Shown: piece by piece, positions 26,532-33,985 of the stretch
Layout of the letters: each line of letters opens with the position of its first letter
Position numbering within the stretch: the first letter of the stretch is position 1
Source of the DNA: Arthrobacter sp. fls2-241-R2A-200
Lineage (GTDB): Bacteria > Actinomycetota > Actinomycetes > Actinomycetales > Micrococcaceae
Length of the DNA: 64,000 nt
Assembly: GCF_030209745.1 (NCBI RefSeq)
Contig: NZ_JARVRJ010000005.1
Location: 62,001 to 126,000, forward strand
Reading direction: 5' to 3'
Made by a program: the position numbers and the translations under genes
The notes under the pieces: generated by a model
Database searches by the model: none
The model's input: only the letters and a program-made list of their open reading frames with translations
Told to the model about the DNA's origin: nothing

Positions 26532-26575
26532 CGAAAAGGCCCGCACCGCTGGAAATCCAGCAGATGCGGGCCTTC
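26532..26575 (-). terminator. Intrinsic terminator of rpmE
   Basis: On the minus strand AAGGCCCGCA (26574-26565) and TGCGGGCCTT (26545-26536) form a 10-bp stem with a nested CTGG/CCAG stem, followed by a T-rich run (TTCGTTTT). It lies 25 nt after the L31 stop and just upstream of the lipoate ligase start. Confidence 0.88.
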
Positions 26576-26599
26576 GAAAAAGACTTGAGGGCGAAGTGG

Positions 26600-26857
26600 T
26601 TACTTCTTGCCGCCGAAGCCCTTGAAGCGGGCGTTGAAGCGCTCGACGCGGCCAGCGGAGTCCATGATGCGCTGCTTGCCCGTGTAGAACGGGTGGGACT
26701 CCGAAGAGATTTCGACGTCGATGACGGGGTAGGTGTTTCCGTCTTCCCATTCGATGGTCTTCGACGAAGAAACAGTCGACTTGGTCAGGAACTTGGTACC
26801 GGAAGCGAGGTCGTTGAAAACAACAGCTTCGTACTTCGGGTGGATATCAGACTTCAT
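26600..26857 (-). CDS. rpmE2: Ribosomal protein bL31, type B (zinc-free paralogue)
   Basis: 85 residues starting [20 protein letters not shown], with SHPFYTGKQ and a basic tail ([12 protein letters not shown]). The CxxC zinc pair of type A L31 is absent, so this is the zinc-independent form, often used under zinc limitation. AAAAGG lies 7 nt before the ATG. I see no convincing Zur box in the 139-bp upstream region, so Zur control is not supported by the sequence. Confidence 0.95.
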   Translation of the reverse strand: MKSDIHPKYEAVVFNDLASGTKFLTKSTVSSSKTIEWEDGNTYPVIDVEISSESHPFYTGKQRIMDSAGRVERFNARFKGFGGKK

Positions 26858-26996
26858 AATGGGACCTTTTGTTCACGCAACTGGATTTTGCCAGCTGCCA
26901 GGTATGAATGGAGGTGGTCCGCCACTGCGAACAACATTTCAGTGGGCGGGCCAACAATCAATCATAGCCGAAGTGGCCAGCGGGCACGAACCGGGC

Positions 26997-27806
26997 TCAG
27001 CCCCGGGGCCGGAGTTCCCAAAACGCGACAGCGGACGCCGCCGCGACGTTGAGGGAGTCCACGCCTGCCCGCATGGGTATCCTGACGGCGAGGTCGACGG
27101 CGGCAAGTGTCTCCTCGCTCATGCCGGCGCCCTCGGTGCCCAGCACCAAAGCGAGTTTCGGGAACTGCTTCTCCGCCAGTTCATCGAGGGTGAGCGCGTC
27201 AGGTGTCAGCTCCATGGCTGCGACAGTGAATCCTTGGTCTTTCAGTTGGCCAAGGTCCGCGGGCCAGGACTGCAGCCTCGCCCAGGGAACTTGGAAGACA
27301 GTGCCCATGCTCACGCGCACGCTCCGGCGGTACAGCGGGTCCCCGCAGCGCGGTGAGACCAGCACAGCATCCACCCCGAGGGCCGCCGCGGACCTGAAGA
27401 TCGCCCCGACGTTGGTGTGGTCCACGATGTCTTCCAGCACAGCCACGCGTTGCGCTCCGGCGAGAAGCTCCGTGAGCGGCACTGCTGCGGGACGGTGCAT
27501 TGCGGCCATGGCGCCACGGTGCAAATGGAAGCCGGTGATCTCCTCAAGCAGCGAGGCTGTGCCGATGAAGACCGGAACGTCCGGATAGTCATGGAAGACA
27601 TCCTCGAGATCGGCCAACCACTTTTCCGCGAGGAAAAAGGACCGGGGTTGATGTCCGGCCGCGAGGGCGCGGCGCAGCACCCTCGAGGACTCCGCTATGT
27701 ACATTCCCTCTTCGGGCTCACGCAGCTTCCGGAGGTGCACATCGGTCAGGGTGGTGTAGTCGCTGACCCGGGGATCATCGGCAGACTCAAGGTAATGGAA
27801 CGTCAC
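26997..27806 (-). CDS. SpoU/TrmH family RNA 2'-O-methyltransferase
   Basis: 269 residues. An N-terminal substrate-binding domain precedes a SPOUT knot with motif 1 (DHTNVGAIFRSA, near 130), motif 2 (LALVLGTEGAGM, near 225) and motif 3 (RIPMRAGVDSLNVAAASAV, near 245). It methylates a ribose in rRNA or tRNA using AdoMet; the target nucleotide cannot be inferred. The TSUP gene lies 7 nt upstream, so the two are probably cotranscribed. Confidence 0.92.
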   Translation of the reverse strand: MTFHYLESADDPRVSDYTTLTDVHLRKLREPEEGMYIAESSRVLRRALAAGHQPRSFFLAEKWLADLEDVFHDYPDVPVFIGTASLLEEITGFHLHRGAMAAMHRPAAVPLTELLAGAQRVAVLEDIVDHTNVGAIFRSAAALGVDAVLVSPRCGDPLYRRSVRVSMGTVFQVPWARLQSWPADLGQLKDQGFTVAAMELTPDALTLDELAEKQFPKLALVLGTEGAGMSEETLAAVDLAVRIPMRAGVDSLNVAAASAVAFWELRPRG

Positions 27807-27813
27807 GGGAGAA

Positions 27814-28599
27814 TCATTTCAGCAGGTTGGCGATCATGAAGCCCAAAGCCACGATGCCGAGCGTAAAGATCACGGCACGGAGCACCGTGGGCGAAAGCCT
27901 CCGGCCCACTTTGGAACCGAGCAGGCCACCAATCGTGGAGCTGACGGCAATCAGGAGCACAACCAACCAATTGATCCGGTCAAAGGCGAAGATCAGGTAG
28001 GAAGCGGCCGCCACCATGTTGACGCCGAGCACCAGGATGTTTTTCATGGCGTTTGCGTTCTGCATGGTTCCGGTGAGGAAGACCCCCAGGATGCCGACCA
28101 GCAGGATGCCTTGGGCAGCGACGAAATATCCACCGTAGACACCAGCCAGATAGACAAGCACGACCAGGACTACTCCATGGCTGTGATCGCGGATGGCCTG
28201 CTCCGGATCTTGCTGCCTGCTCCGTATCCATGCTTGCAGCTTCGGTTGGAACAGCACCATCAAGAGCGCCAGGACCAGCAGCACGGGAGCCACATAGCCG
28301 AACACCGTCTCGGGTAGGTGCAGCAGGAGCCATGCTCCGGTGATTCCACCGAGGAGGGAAGCAGGCAGGAGCTTCAGCAGTTGTTGACGCCGACCGGCAA
28401 GCTCACGCCGGTAGCCCCAGGCGCCGGCCGCAGTTCCCGCCACCAATCCCATGGCATTGCTCATGGATGCGACCACCGGAACCACGCCAAGGGCGATGAG
28501 GACCGGGAAGGTCACGAGGGTGCCGGAGCCCACCACCGCGTTGATGGTGCCTGCCCACAAGCCCGCAATAAAGACCAGGGCGCCGCTTAGAATCTCCAC
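27814..28599 (-). CDS. TSUP (TauE/SafE, DUF81) family membrane permease
   Basis: 261 residues, about 8 hydrophobic segments. The N-terminal GLWAGTINAVVGSGTLVTFPVL and the second-half LAGVYGGYFVAAQGIL are the paired TSUP repeats. Family members move sulfite, sulfoacetate or other small anions; the substrate is unknown. The GTG start has only a weak ribosome-binding site. It lies between the ABC ATPase (18-nt gap) and the RNA methyltransferase (7 nt). Confidence 0.88.
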   Translation of the reverse strand: MEILSGALVFIAGLWAGTINAVVGSGTLVTFPVLIALGVVPVVASMSNAMGLVAGTAAGAWGYRRELAGRRQQLLKLLPASLLGGITGAWLLLHLPETVFGYVAPVLLVLALLMVLFQPKLQAWIRSRQQDPEQAIRDHSHGVVLVVLVYLAGVYGGYFVAAQGILLVGILGVFLTGTMQNANAMKNILVLGVNMVAAASYLIFAFDRINWLVVLLIAVSSTIGGLLGSKVGRRLSPTVLRAVIFTLGIVALGFMIANLLK

Positions 28600-28617
28600 T
28601 GTCGCATGAGCCCCCGC

Positions 28618-29403
28618 CTAGCGGCGGGCCGTGGCCGTGTAGCGTCCGGCATTTTCGATAACCTCCAACGGCAGGCCGAAAGTTTCGCTCAGGTGCTCCG
28701 CGGTGAGGACTTCGCCGATGGGACCGGCCGCTACCACGGCGCCGTCGCGCAACAGTATGGCGTGGGTAAATCCGGGAGGCACTTCCTCAAGGTGGTGGGT
28801 CACGAGGACCATGGCAGGTGAGGCCTCGTCACGGGCAAGCTCGCCGAGCTTGTGGACCAGTTCCTCGCGACCGCCCAGGTCGAGTCCAGCTGCCGGCTCG
28901 TCCAGGAGCAGTAATTCCGGATCGGTCATCAAAGCCCGGGCAATCTGGACCCGCTTGCGCTCCCCTTCAGAGAGCGTGGCGAACGTGCGATTAAGCAACG
29001 GTCCCATCCCCCAGTCGTTCAGGAGGCGGAAGGCGCGCCGTTCGTCGTCGCGCTCGTAGCCTTCGCGCCAACGGCCAGTCACGCCGTAGGCCGCGGTGAC
29101 GACTACGTTCAGGACAGTTTCATTCTCTGGAATCTGGTTGGCGAGTGCTGCCGAAGAGAGCCCGATCCGGGGACGGAGTTCAAAAACGTCAACACGACCC
29201 ATCGTCTCGTCAAGGATGCCGGCTTTGCCGCTGCTCGGATGGAGGCGGGCGGCCGCGACCTGGAGAAGCGTGGTCTTACCCGCGCCGTTCGGCCCGAGTA
29301 CCACCCAGCGCTCACCTTCGTTGACTTCCCAGTCAACCTTGTCCAGCAGGGTCTTTTTGCCTCGGACAACGCTGACGGAAGCCAATTCCAGAACATCACT
29401 CAT
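28618..29403 (-). CDS. Stand-alone ABC transporter ATPase (Rv3041c-like)
   Basis: 261 residues from the ATG at 29403 (GTG 29415 is an alternative). Walker A GPNGAGKTT, signature LSEGERKRVQIARAL, Walker B LLLLDEPAAGLD, H-loop VTHHLEEV; a complete, apparently active NBD. No permease partner is encoded nearby. A lone ATPase next to serB also occurs in mycobacteria (Rv3041c/serB2; recalled), so the pairing is conserved although unexplained. Divergent from serB by 110 bp. Confidence 0.87.
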   Translation of the reverse strand: MSDVLELASVSVVRGKKTLLDKVDWEVNEGERWVVLGPNGAGKTTLLQVAAARLHPSSGKAGILDETMGRVDVFELRPRIGLSSAALANQIPENETVLNVVVTAAYGVTGRWREGYERDDERRAFRLLNDWGMGPLLNRTFATLSEGERKRVQIARALMTDPELLLLDEPAAGLDLGGREELVHKLGELARDEASPAMVLVTHHLEEVPPGFTHAILLRDGAVVAAGPIGEVLTAEHLSETFGLPLEVIENAGRYTATARR

Positions 29404-29513
29404 AGCAGTAGACACTAGGACAAAAATCCGGCTGACTGATAACCGGCCATGGCTCCGGGTTCCGGGGTGAAACGAATTCGGGCCGCCCGGGGGCGCTCGA
29501 TAGGATTGAGGCC

Positions 29514-30407
29514 ATGACTTCGAACCTGGCTGCGGTCACCTATGCCGTGAATTTGTCCCCCGAATCACTGGAAACGCTAAGGAAGACCTTGGCAGATGCG
29601 GGGGCTGTGGTTTCGTCGGAGTCACAGTCCGGAGATGAGCGGTTTGCCGTCCACAGCGCAACCCTCACGGTGACTGCGGACGCATCATCGGACCTTGCCG
29701 AAGTCCGTAGCTATGTGGCGTCGAACGCCGTGGACGGCGTAGACACCGCCATCGTTCCAGAGGCCCTGCGGCAAGCCCCGCGGAAACTCCTCGTGATGGA
29801 CGTCGACTCCACGTTGATCCAGCAGGAAGTCATAGAGCTCCTGGCCGCCCATGCCGGTAAGCGGGAAGAAGTCGCCGCCGTCACGGAGGCGGCAATGCGT
29901 GGTGAATTGGATTTCGCCCAGAGTTTGCACGCCCGGGTTGCTGTCCTCGCCGGGCTGCCGGCCGCCGTCGTCGACGCAGTGCGGCAAGAAGTCCGCCTTA
30001 GCCTCGGCGCGGCAGAGCTCGTTGCCGCGTTCAAGAATGCCGGCCACGTGGTGGCAGTGGTTTCGGGTGGTTTCAACCAGATCCTGGGTCCGCTCGCGGC
30101 CGAACTGCGTCTGGATTATTGGATCGCCAACGAACTGGAAATCGTCGACGGCGTCCTGACCGGCAAGGTTCTCGGCGCTGTCATTGATCGGGCTGCCAAG
30201 GAAAAGTACCTCCGCGAGTGGGCTGCGGCTGAAGGCATCAGTTTGGAACACACCATAGCTGTCGGCGACGGCGCCAACGATCTCGACATGCTCGGAGCTG
30301 CGGGAATAGGTATTGCCTTTAATGCCAAGCCCGCCGTCCGGGCTGTGGCCGACGCCGCGATCAATATGCCGTACTTGGACGCGGTTCGGCATATCGCTAA
30401 CGTGTAG
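29514..30407 (+). CDS. serB: Phosphoserine phosphatase
   Basis: 297 residues. The HAD core starts with MDVDSTLIQQEVIELLAAHAG (nucleophile Asp96, acid/base Asp98), followed by VVSGGF and the Mg-binding GDGANDLDMLGAAG. The first 85 residues form an ACT-like regulatory region. It hydrolyses O-phosphoserine in the last step of serine synthesis. The helical cap and C-terminus (NMPYLDAVRHI) are intact. Confidence 0.94.
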   Translation: MTSNLAAVTYAVNLSPESLETLRKTLADAGAVVSSESQSGDERFAVHSATLTVTADASSDLAEVRSYVASNAVDGVDTAIVPEALRQAPRKLLVMDVDSTLIQQEVIELLAAHAGKREEVAAVTEAAMRGELDFAQSLHARVAVLAGLPAAVVDAVRQEVRLSLGAAELVAAFKNAGHVVAVVSGGFNQILGPLAAELRLDYWIANELEIVDGVLTGKVLGAVIDRAAKEKYLREWAAAEGISLEHTIAVGDGANDLDMLGAAGIGIAFNAKPAVRAVADAAINMPYLDAVRHIANV

Positions 30408-30418
30408 GCTGCCTCGAT

Positions 30419-30454
30419 TTCGTGACGCGAAAAAGCAAACTATTTATTAAATTG
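30419..30454 (+). repeat. 36-bp direct repeat, copy A
   Basis: Matches copy B at 33011-33046 at 30 of 36 positions without gaps. The identical cores are TTCGTGACGCG at the left and AACTATTTATTA at the right. It starts 12 nt after the serB stop and is unusually A/T-rich for this genome. TTTCG/CGAAA around TGACG (30418-30432) can form a small hairpin. Confidence 0.8.
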
Positions 30455-30528
30455 ATGCTAAAAACCTAGTTTCTCAGTCCCTAATTCCCTCACCTTGCCT
30501 AAATTTATGTCACCCGGTGAATTCGACG

Positions 30529-30534
30529 TATATT
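30529..30534 (+). promoter_or_regulatory. Candidate -10 box upstream of the roadblock-like gene
   Basis: TATATT lies about 70 nt before the ATG at 30605 inside an A/T-rich intergenic stretch. No good -35 is visible at the expected distance. Confidence 0.35.
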
Positions 30535-30604
30535 GTTCGAGTTCGTTATTTTCGTGCACAATTGCAAACTCATCAGGGAGCCGTAAAGAATCCCGCAATC
30601 CAGG

Positions 30605-31210
30605 ATGACGGAAGTACAGAGGCAGGACGTGAACGGTACGCAACGTACGTGGAAGTGGTGGCGACGCGACGAAGGCTCTTCCGCTGCGGAGCCCTCACTG
30701 ACGGAAACGCCAGAGGCGGAGCCTCCAGAGGTGGACTTCGTTTCCTGGGAGTTGCTCCAAAGCACCCCTTTGTACCAGGAAGCCAGTTCCGTCTACTTTG
30801 CGGACGCCCTTGGAGAAAGAGCAGAACAGGAAGAAGACATTATGAGCTCACTTGATGAAGCTATCAGGCAACTGCTGTCCATCGAAGGTGCCACGGGTGC
30901 GGCGATCGTCGACTATTCCAGCGGCATGGCACTGGCTCAGGGGGGAAGTCCCGGCTTTGACCTCGGCGTGGCTGCTGCGGGTAATTCAAATGTCGTCAGT
31001 GCGAAGCTGCGCACCATGGCGGACCTAAACCTGAACAGCGACATCGAAGACATCCTCATCACCCTGGGGTCCCAGTACCACCTGATCAACGTCCTGAACT
31101 CGGGTGGTTCCAAGGGCCTCTTCGTCTACCTGGTGTTGGACCGGACCTACGCAAACCTGGCGTTGGCACGCCACAAGCTGAATAACCTCGCCAACGGGAT
31201 CATCATCTAA
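30605..31210 (+). CDS. Roadblock/LC7-like protein with charged N-terminal extension
   Basis: 201 residues. The C-terminal 120 (from MSSLDEAIRQLLSIEG at 30842) show the roadblock/LC7 pattern: a start helix, GAAIVDYSSGMALAQGG, a central helix, ILITLGSQYHLINVLN, FVYLVLDRTYANLALARHKL. Such proteins dimerise and often regulate small GTPases (MglB, conservon CvnB). No GTPase gene is adjacent. Residues 1-79 are Trp/Arg-rich then acidic (TWKWWRRDEG) and read like coding sequence; translation could also start at 30842, where AGGAAG precedes the ATG. Convergent with the orphan ABC ATPase gene. Confidence 0.7.
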   Translation: MTEVQRQDVNGTQRTWKWWRRDEGSSAAEPSLTETPEAEPPEVDFVSWELLQSTPLYQEASSVYFADALGERAEQEEDIMSSLDEAIRQLLSIEGATGAAIVDYSSGMALAQGGSPGFDLGVAAAGNSNVVSAKLRTMADLNLNSDIEDILITLGSQYHLINVLNSGGSKGLFVYLVLDRTYANLALARHKLNNLANGIII

Positions 31211-31226
31211 CAAGAACCGAACCCAA

Positions 31227-31275
31227 AAAGGGGCGGCCACCATTGCAGAGTAATCGCGATGGGGGCCGCCCCTTT
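31227..31275. terminator. Bidirectional terminator between the roadblock and ABC genes
   Basis: AAAGGGGCGGCC (31227-31238) and its exact reverse complement (31264-31275) form a 12-bp stem with A and T runs on the outer sides, so it can stop transcription from both strands. Confidence 0.82.
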
Positions 31276-31319
31276 GCTCCATGGCAACTGCTGGGCTGCT
31301 CCATGGCAACTGCTGGGCC
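31276..31319. repeat. Two tandem 22-bp repeats
   Basis: The unit beginning GCTCCATGGCAACTGCTGGG occurs at 31276 and again at 31298, differing only in the last base. It sits between the terminator hairpin and the 3' end of the ABC gene. No function is evident. Confidence 0.85.
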
Positions 31320-31338
31320 CGAAAAACGTGAGCAGCCG

Positions 31339-32841
31339 TCAGGCCTTCACCCTGCGTGCCATAGTGGCTCCCAACGCGGGCGTGCTACCCAGCATGTGGT
31401 GTACCAGGACGTCCTCGTTGGTGTTGGCGTTCGCTTCGATGGTGACCAGTTCGCCGTCGCGCATCACGGCGATCCGGTGGCACCAACTGACGAGTTCCGA
31501 TAGATCCGAGGACAGAAGAATGATCGCGACGCCGGTCTGGCTGAGCTCGTTGAGCATCTTGTACACCACCTCTTTGGCGCCGATGTCGATGCCGCGGCTG
31601 GGGTGGCTGAGGATCAACACGTCACAGTCGGTGGTCATCCATCTGGCCAACTGGACCTTTTGCCGATCACCTCCGGACAGATGTGTGAGGCTCCCATGGA
31701 TATTCGTTGTGTTGATCCTCATGCGCCGGACCAGTTCAATCACGCCCCGGAGCTGGCTGACCTCGGCTTGAAGCGTGGCCTGCGTGTCCTCACTACTCTG
31801 CTGCAGGCCCTCAACAATGCTGGCTTGGGGCTCGAGGTTGTCATCATCATCCGACAGGTAACCAATCTTCAGCCTCCGTGCATCCTCCAGCCGCCGGATC
31901 TCGACCTTATTTCCGTGCATGAAAATGTCGCCCGAGATGCTCGGGCGAATGCCCACGAGTGCCTCCGTCAACTGGTAGACGCCGGAACGATGCGTACCGA
32001 CGATGCCGAAAATTTCACCCTTGGCTACGCTGAAACTGACATTGCGAACAACATCTCCTACCGCGAGGTTCCTGACCTGCAGCACCTCGGAAGCATCCGC
32101 CGGATCAGCAGGCCTCGCAGTGTCCTGCAACTTCTGCTGCAGCAGCATGAAGGTGAGCTCATCAACGCTTGTTTGGCTGGCATCGACGATCCGGTGGACT
32201 TTGCCGTCCCGCAGGACAGCGATGCGGTGCGCGATGGAACGGACCTCGTCCAGCCTGTGGGTGATGTAAATGATCGCCCGCCCTTGACCGACAAGCATCC
32301 GGAGAACGTGGTGGAGGATAGCGACGTCGTGATCGGGCAGTGACGCGGCAACTTCATCCATAATGACCAACTGGGCTTCTTCGGCCACCATTCGGAGAAC
32401 CTCAACGAGGGCCTGCTCCGCCCGGATCAACGTGCCGACTTTAGCGTCAGGGTCCATGGAAACGCCGATGCCGTCGATGAGCTCGAGTGCTTGAGCCCTT
32501 AGCTCCGCGTGGGATTTGGCTGCCTGGAAGGTTCCGCGGAATATCGCCGTTGCCACGGTCAATTCGGGATCGAGCCGGAAATTCTGTGGAATGAGCCCCA
32601 CCCCGCAGGCACGCGCTTCCTCAGGAGATTCCGGCGAGTAGCGTTCACCAGCCATCATGATGTGGCCGGCGTCATGTTGGTGGGAACCCGCCAACACTTT
32701 CATGAGGGTGGTTTTGCCGGCACCGTTCGTTCCAATGACACCAAGAATTTCGCCTCGATACAACGACATGCCAATGCCTTTGAGGATGCGCCGCTGATCA
32801 TAGGAGGCGTGAATGTCGTCAGCGTGGAGTAACAAGTCCAA
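31339..32841 (-). CDS. Orphan double ABC ATPase of the sugar (RbsA/MglA) class, asymmetric
   Basis: 500 residues, two NBDs. NBD1: intact Walker A (GTNGAGKTT, near 37-45), Walker B with Glu (LVIMDEVAAS) and H-loop (YITHRLDEV), but signature LIRAEQ instead of LSxGEQ. NBD2: Walker A degenerate (GTHRSGVYQ), Walker B lacking Asp-Glu (LILSHPSRGID), but signature intact (LSGGDRQKV). Thus one composite ATP site is complete and the other is lost. Sugar importers of this class need RbsC-type permeases and a binding protein; none is encoded here. TTG start with AGGAG 5 nt upstream. A 44-residue membrane peptide gene precedes it by 27 nt. Role unknown. Confidence 0.8.
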   Translation of the reverse strand: MDLLLHADDIHASYDQRRILKGIGMSLYRGEILGVIGTNGAGKTTLMKVLAGSHQHDAGHIMMAGERYSPESPEEARACGVGLIPQNFRLDPELTVATAIFRGTFQAAKSHAELRAQALELIDGIGVSMDPDAKVGTLIRAEQALVEVLRMVAEEAQLVIMDEVAASLPDHDVAILHHVLRMLVGQGRAIIYITHRLDEVRSIAHRIAVLRDGKVHRIVDASQTSVDELTFMLLQQKLQDTARPADPADASEVLQVRNLAVGDVVRNVSFSVAKGEIFGIVGTHRSGVYQLTEALVGIRPSISGDIFMHGNKVEIRRLEDARRLKIGYLSDDDDNLEPQASIVEGLQQSSEDTQATLQAEVSQLRGVIELVRRMRINTTNIHGSLTHLSGGDRQKVQLARWMTTDCDVLILSHPSRGIDIGAKEVVYKMLNELSQTGVAIILLSSDLSELVSWCHRIAVMRDGELVTIEANANTNEDVLVHHMLGSTPALGATMARRVKA

Positions 32842-32868
32842 TTGTGCTCCTGGTTTGGCGATATGCGT

Positions 32869-33003
32869 TCAGTGCCCGGCGGAGAATTCCGTAGGTTGCG
32901 CATCACCCAAATTCCGCATTCGGCGCGCCACTACAGCGAGGGCGCATTGCAGAGTCAACCAGATCACGACGATAAACGCAAAGGCGGAAAGACGAAACAA
33001 CAT
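32869..33003 (-). CDS. Small single-pass membrane peptide (44 residues) upstream of the orphan ABC gene
   Basis: Begins MLFRLSAFAFIVVIWLTLQC, continues with a hydrophobic segment to about residue 25, then VARRMRN (positive-inside) and a polar tail ending in His-stop. The single membrane helix with flanking charges and the position 27 nt upstream of the ABC start argue for a real gene. Against it, no Shine-Dalgarno sequence precedes the ATG and repeat copy B ends 8 nt upstream. I recognise no homologue. Confidence 0.45.
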   Translation of the reverse strand: MLFRLSAFAFIVVIWLTLQCALAVVARRMRNLGDAQPTEFSAGH

Positions 33004-33010
33004 TTTCTAA

Positions 33011-33046
33011 TTCGTGACGCGGAATGCCGAACTATTTATTAGATTG
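33011..33046 (+). repeat. 36-bp direct repeat, copy B
   Basis: Second copy of the element at 30419-30454, same orientation, 2592 bp away, 30/36 identical. It lies 8 nt upstream of the small membrane peptide gene (which runs on the minus strand) and just beyond the SDR terminator. Its A/T-rich half could be a promoter on either strand. Confidence 0.8.
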
Positions 33047-33060
33047 TCACCAAGGGTAAA

Positions 33061-33100
33061 AGCAGAGCGGCCCGGGACATCAGTCCCGGGCCGCTCTGCT
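33061..33100 (-). terminator. Intrinsic terminator of the SDR gene
   Basis: Perfect 18-bp GC-rich arms (33061-33078, 33083-33100) with loop ATCA; on the minus strand the stem is followed by TTTT. It lies 25 nt after the SDR stop. Confidence 0.9.
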
Positions 33101-33125
33101 ACTTCCGTTACGTTCGGAGTCTGTC

Positions 33126-33878
33126 CTACTGGGCAGCCTTGCCGAAGTAGTCAGCGCCTCCGACGTACTCGGTGTGTCCGGATTCGACGTCGGCGGTGAC
33201 CATCTTGGCGACCTCCGCGGCGAATTCCTTGACTGAGTACAACTTTCCGGCCTCGGCTCGCCGTGCTTCGATAGCACCCGGGTTGGAGCGGTCCAGCAGA
33301 GTGGCTGTTACCGTTCCCTCGATCATGTCGCCGGAAACCACCACCAAGGAGATTCCCTTGTCCTCGAGCTGAGGCAGAAGGTCGCGCAGTGCATCCTCGC
33401 CCGCCCGCTTGCTCTTCGCTACGGGCTCGTACTCGGGCATGGTGGGAACGGATTCCACAAAGTGGGCTTGGTGGCTGGTGACGAACACAACCCGCGAACC
33501 TTCCGGCATGAGTGGGACAGCCGCGTTGAGCATGTTGACCTGTGCGTCGCGGTTCAGCTTGAGGGCGTAGCCCTCTTCCATGCCCGTCTCCATGCCGCCG
33601 GATGCATTCAGCACCAGGACATCCAGGGAGCCGAATTCTTCCATCGCCTTGCTGGCGAGGGCGTGTACGCCCTCCTCGGTTGTCAGGTCCGCACCAACGG
33701 CCGCAGCGCGGCCTCCCGCTGCCTGGATTTCCGCCACGACCTTGTTGGCGCGTGGCGCTTTTTGACGGTAGTTCACGACGACGGCGGCACCCTCAGCTGC
33801 CAGGAACTTGGCAACTTCTGCCCCGATTCCGCGAGAGGAACCCGTCACGATCGCGGTCTTGTGTTCCAGCTTTCCCAT
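33126..33878 (-). CDS. SDR family oxidoreductase
   Basis: 250 residues. TGSSRGIG at 13-20 binds NAD(P), NASGG is near 92, and the Ser sits in VTSHQAHF. The Tyr is in EYEPVAKSKRAGE, where the nearest Lys is five rather than four residues after the Tyr (YxxxAK), a variation I associate with a subgroup of actinobacterial SDRs. AGGAG lies 5 nt upstream of the ATG at 33878. The substrate is unknown. Followed (same strand, 107 bp upstream) by FabG; probably separate units. Confidence 0.85.
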   Translation of the reverse strand: MGKLEHKTAIVTGSSRGIGAEVAKFLAAEGAAVVVNYRQKAPRANKVVAEIQAAGGRAAAVGADLTTEEGVHALASKAMEEFGSLDVLVLNASGGMETGMEEGYALKLNRDAQVNMLNAAVPLMPEGSRVVFVTSHQAHFVESVPTMPEYEPVAKSKRAGEDALRDLLPQLEDKGISLVVVSGDMIEGTVTATLLDRSNPGAIEARRAEAGKLYSVKEFAAEVAKMVTADVESGHTEYVGGADYFGKAAQ

Positions 33879-33985
33879 TCATGCTCCTTTTGTTCACTAC
33901 ATCCAAAAATCGTGGCCTGATCTCCATCATGCCAGCGGCTTGGATGGAATCCGTTGTAGGGCCCGGACAAAAACCGCTATCGGAG

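Noticed and set aside
30458-30643. 61-codon minus-strand frame upstream of the roadblock gene
   Set aside because: It overlaps the 5' region of the better supported plus-strand gene, lacks a ribosome-binding site and has no protein-like pattern.
30419-33046. Interpreting the 36-bp repeats as insertion-sequence ends
   Set aside because: They are direct, not inverted, and no transposase gene or remnant is found between them.
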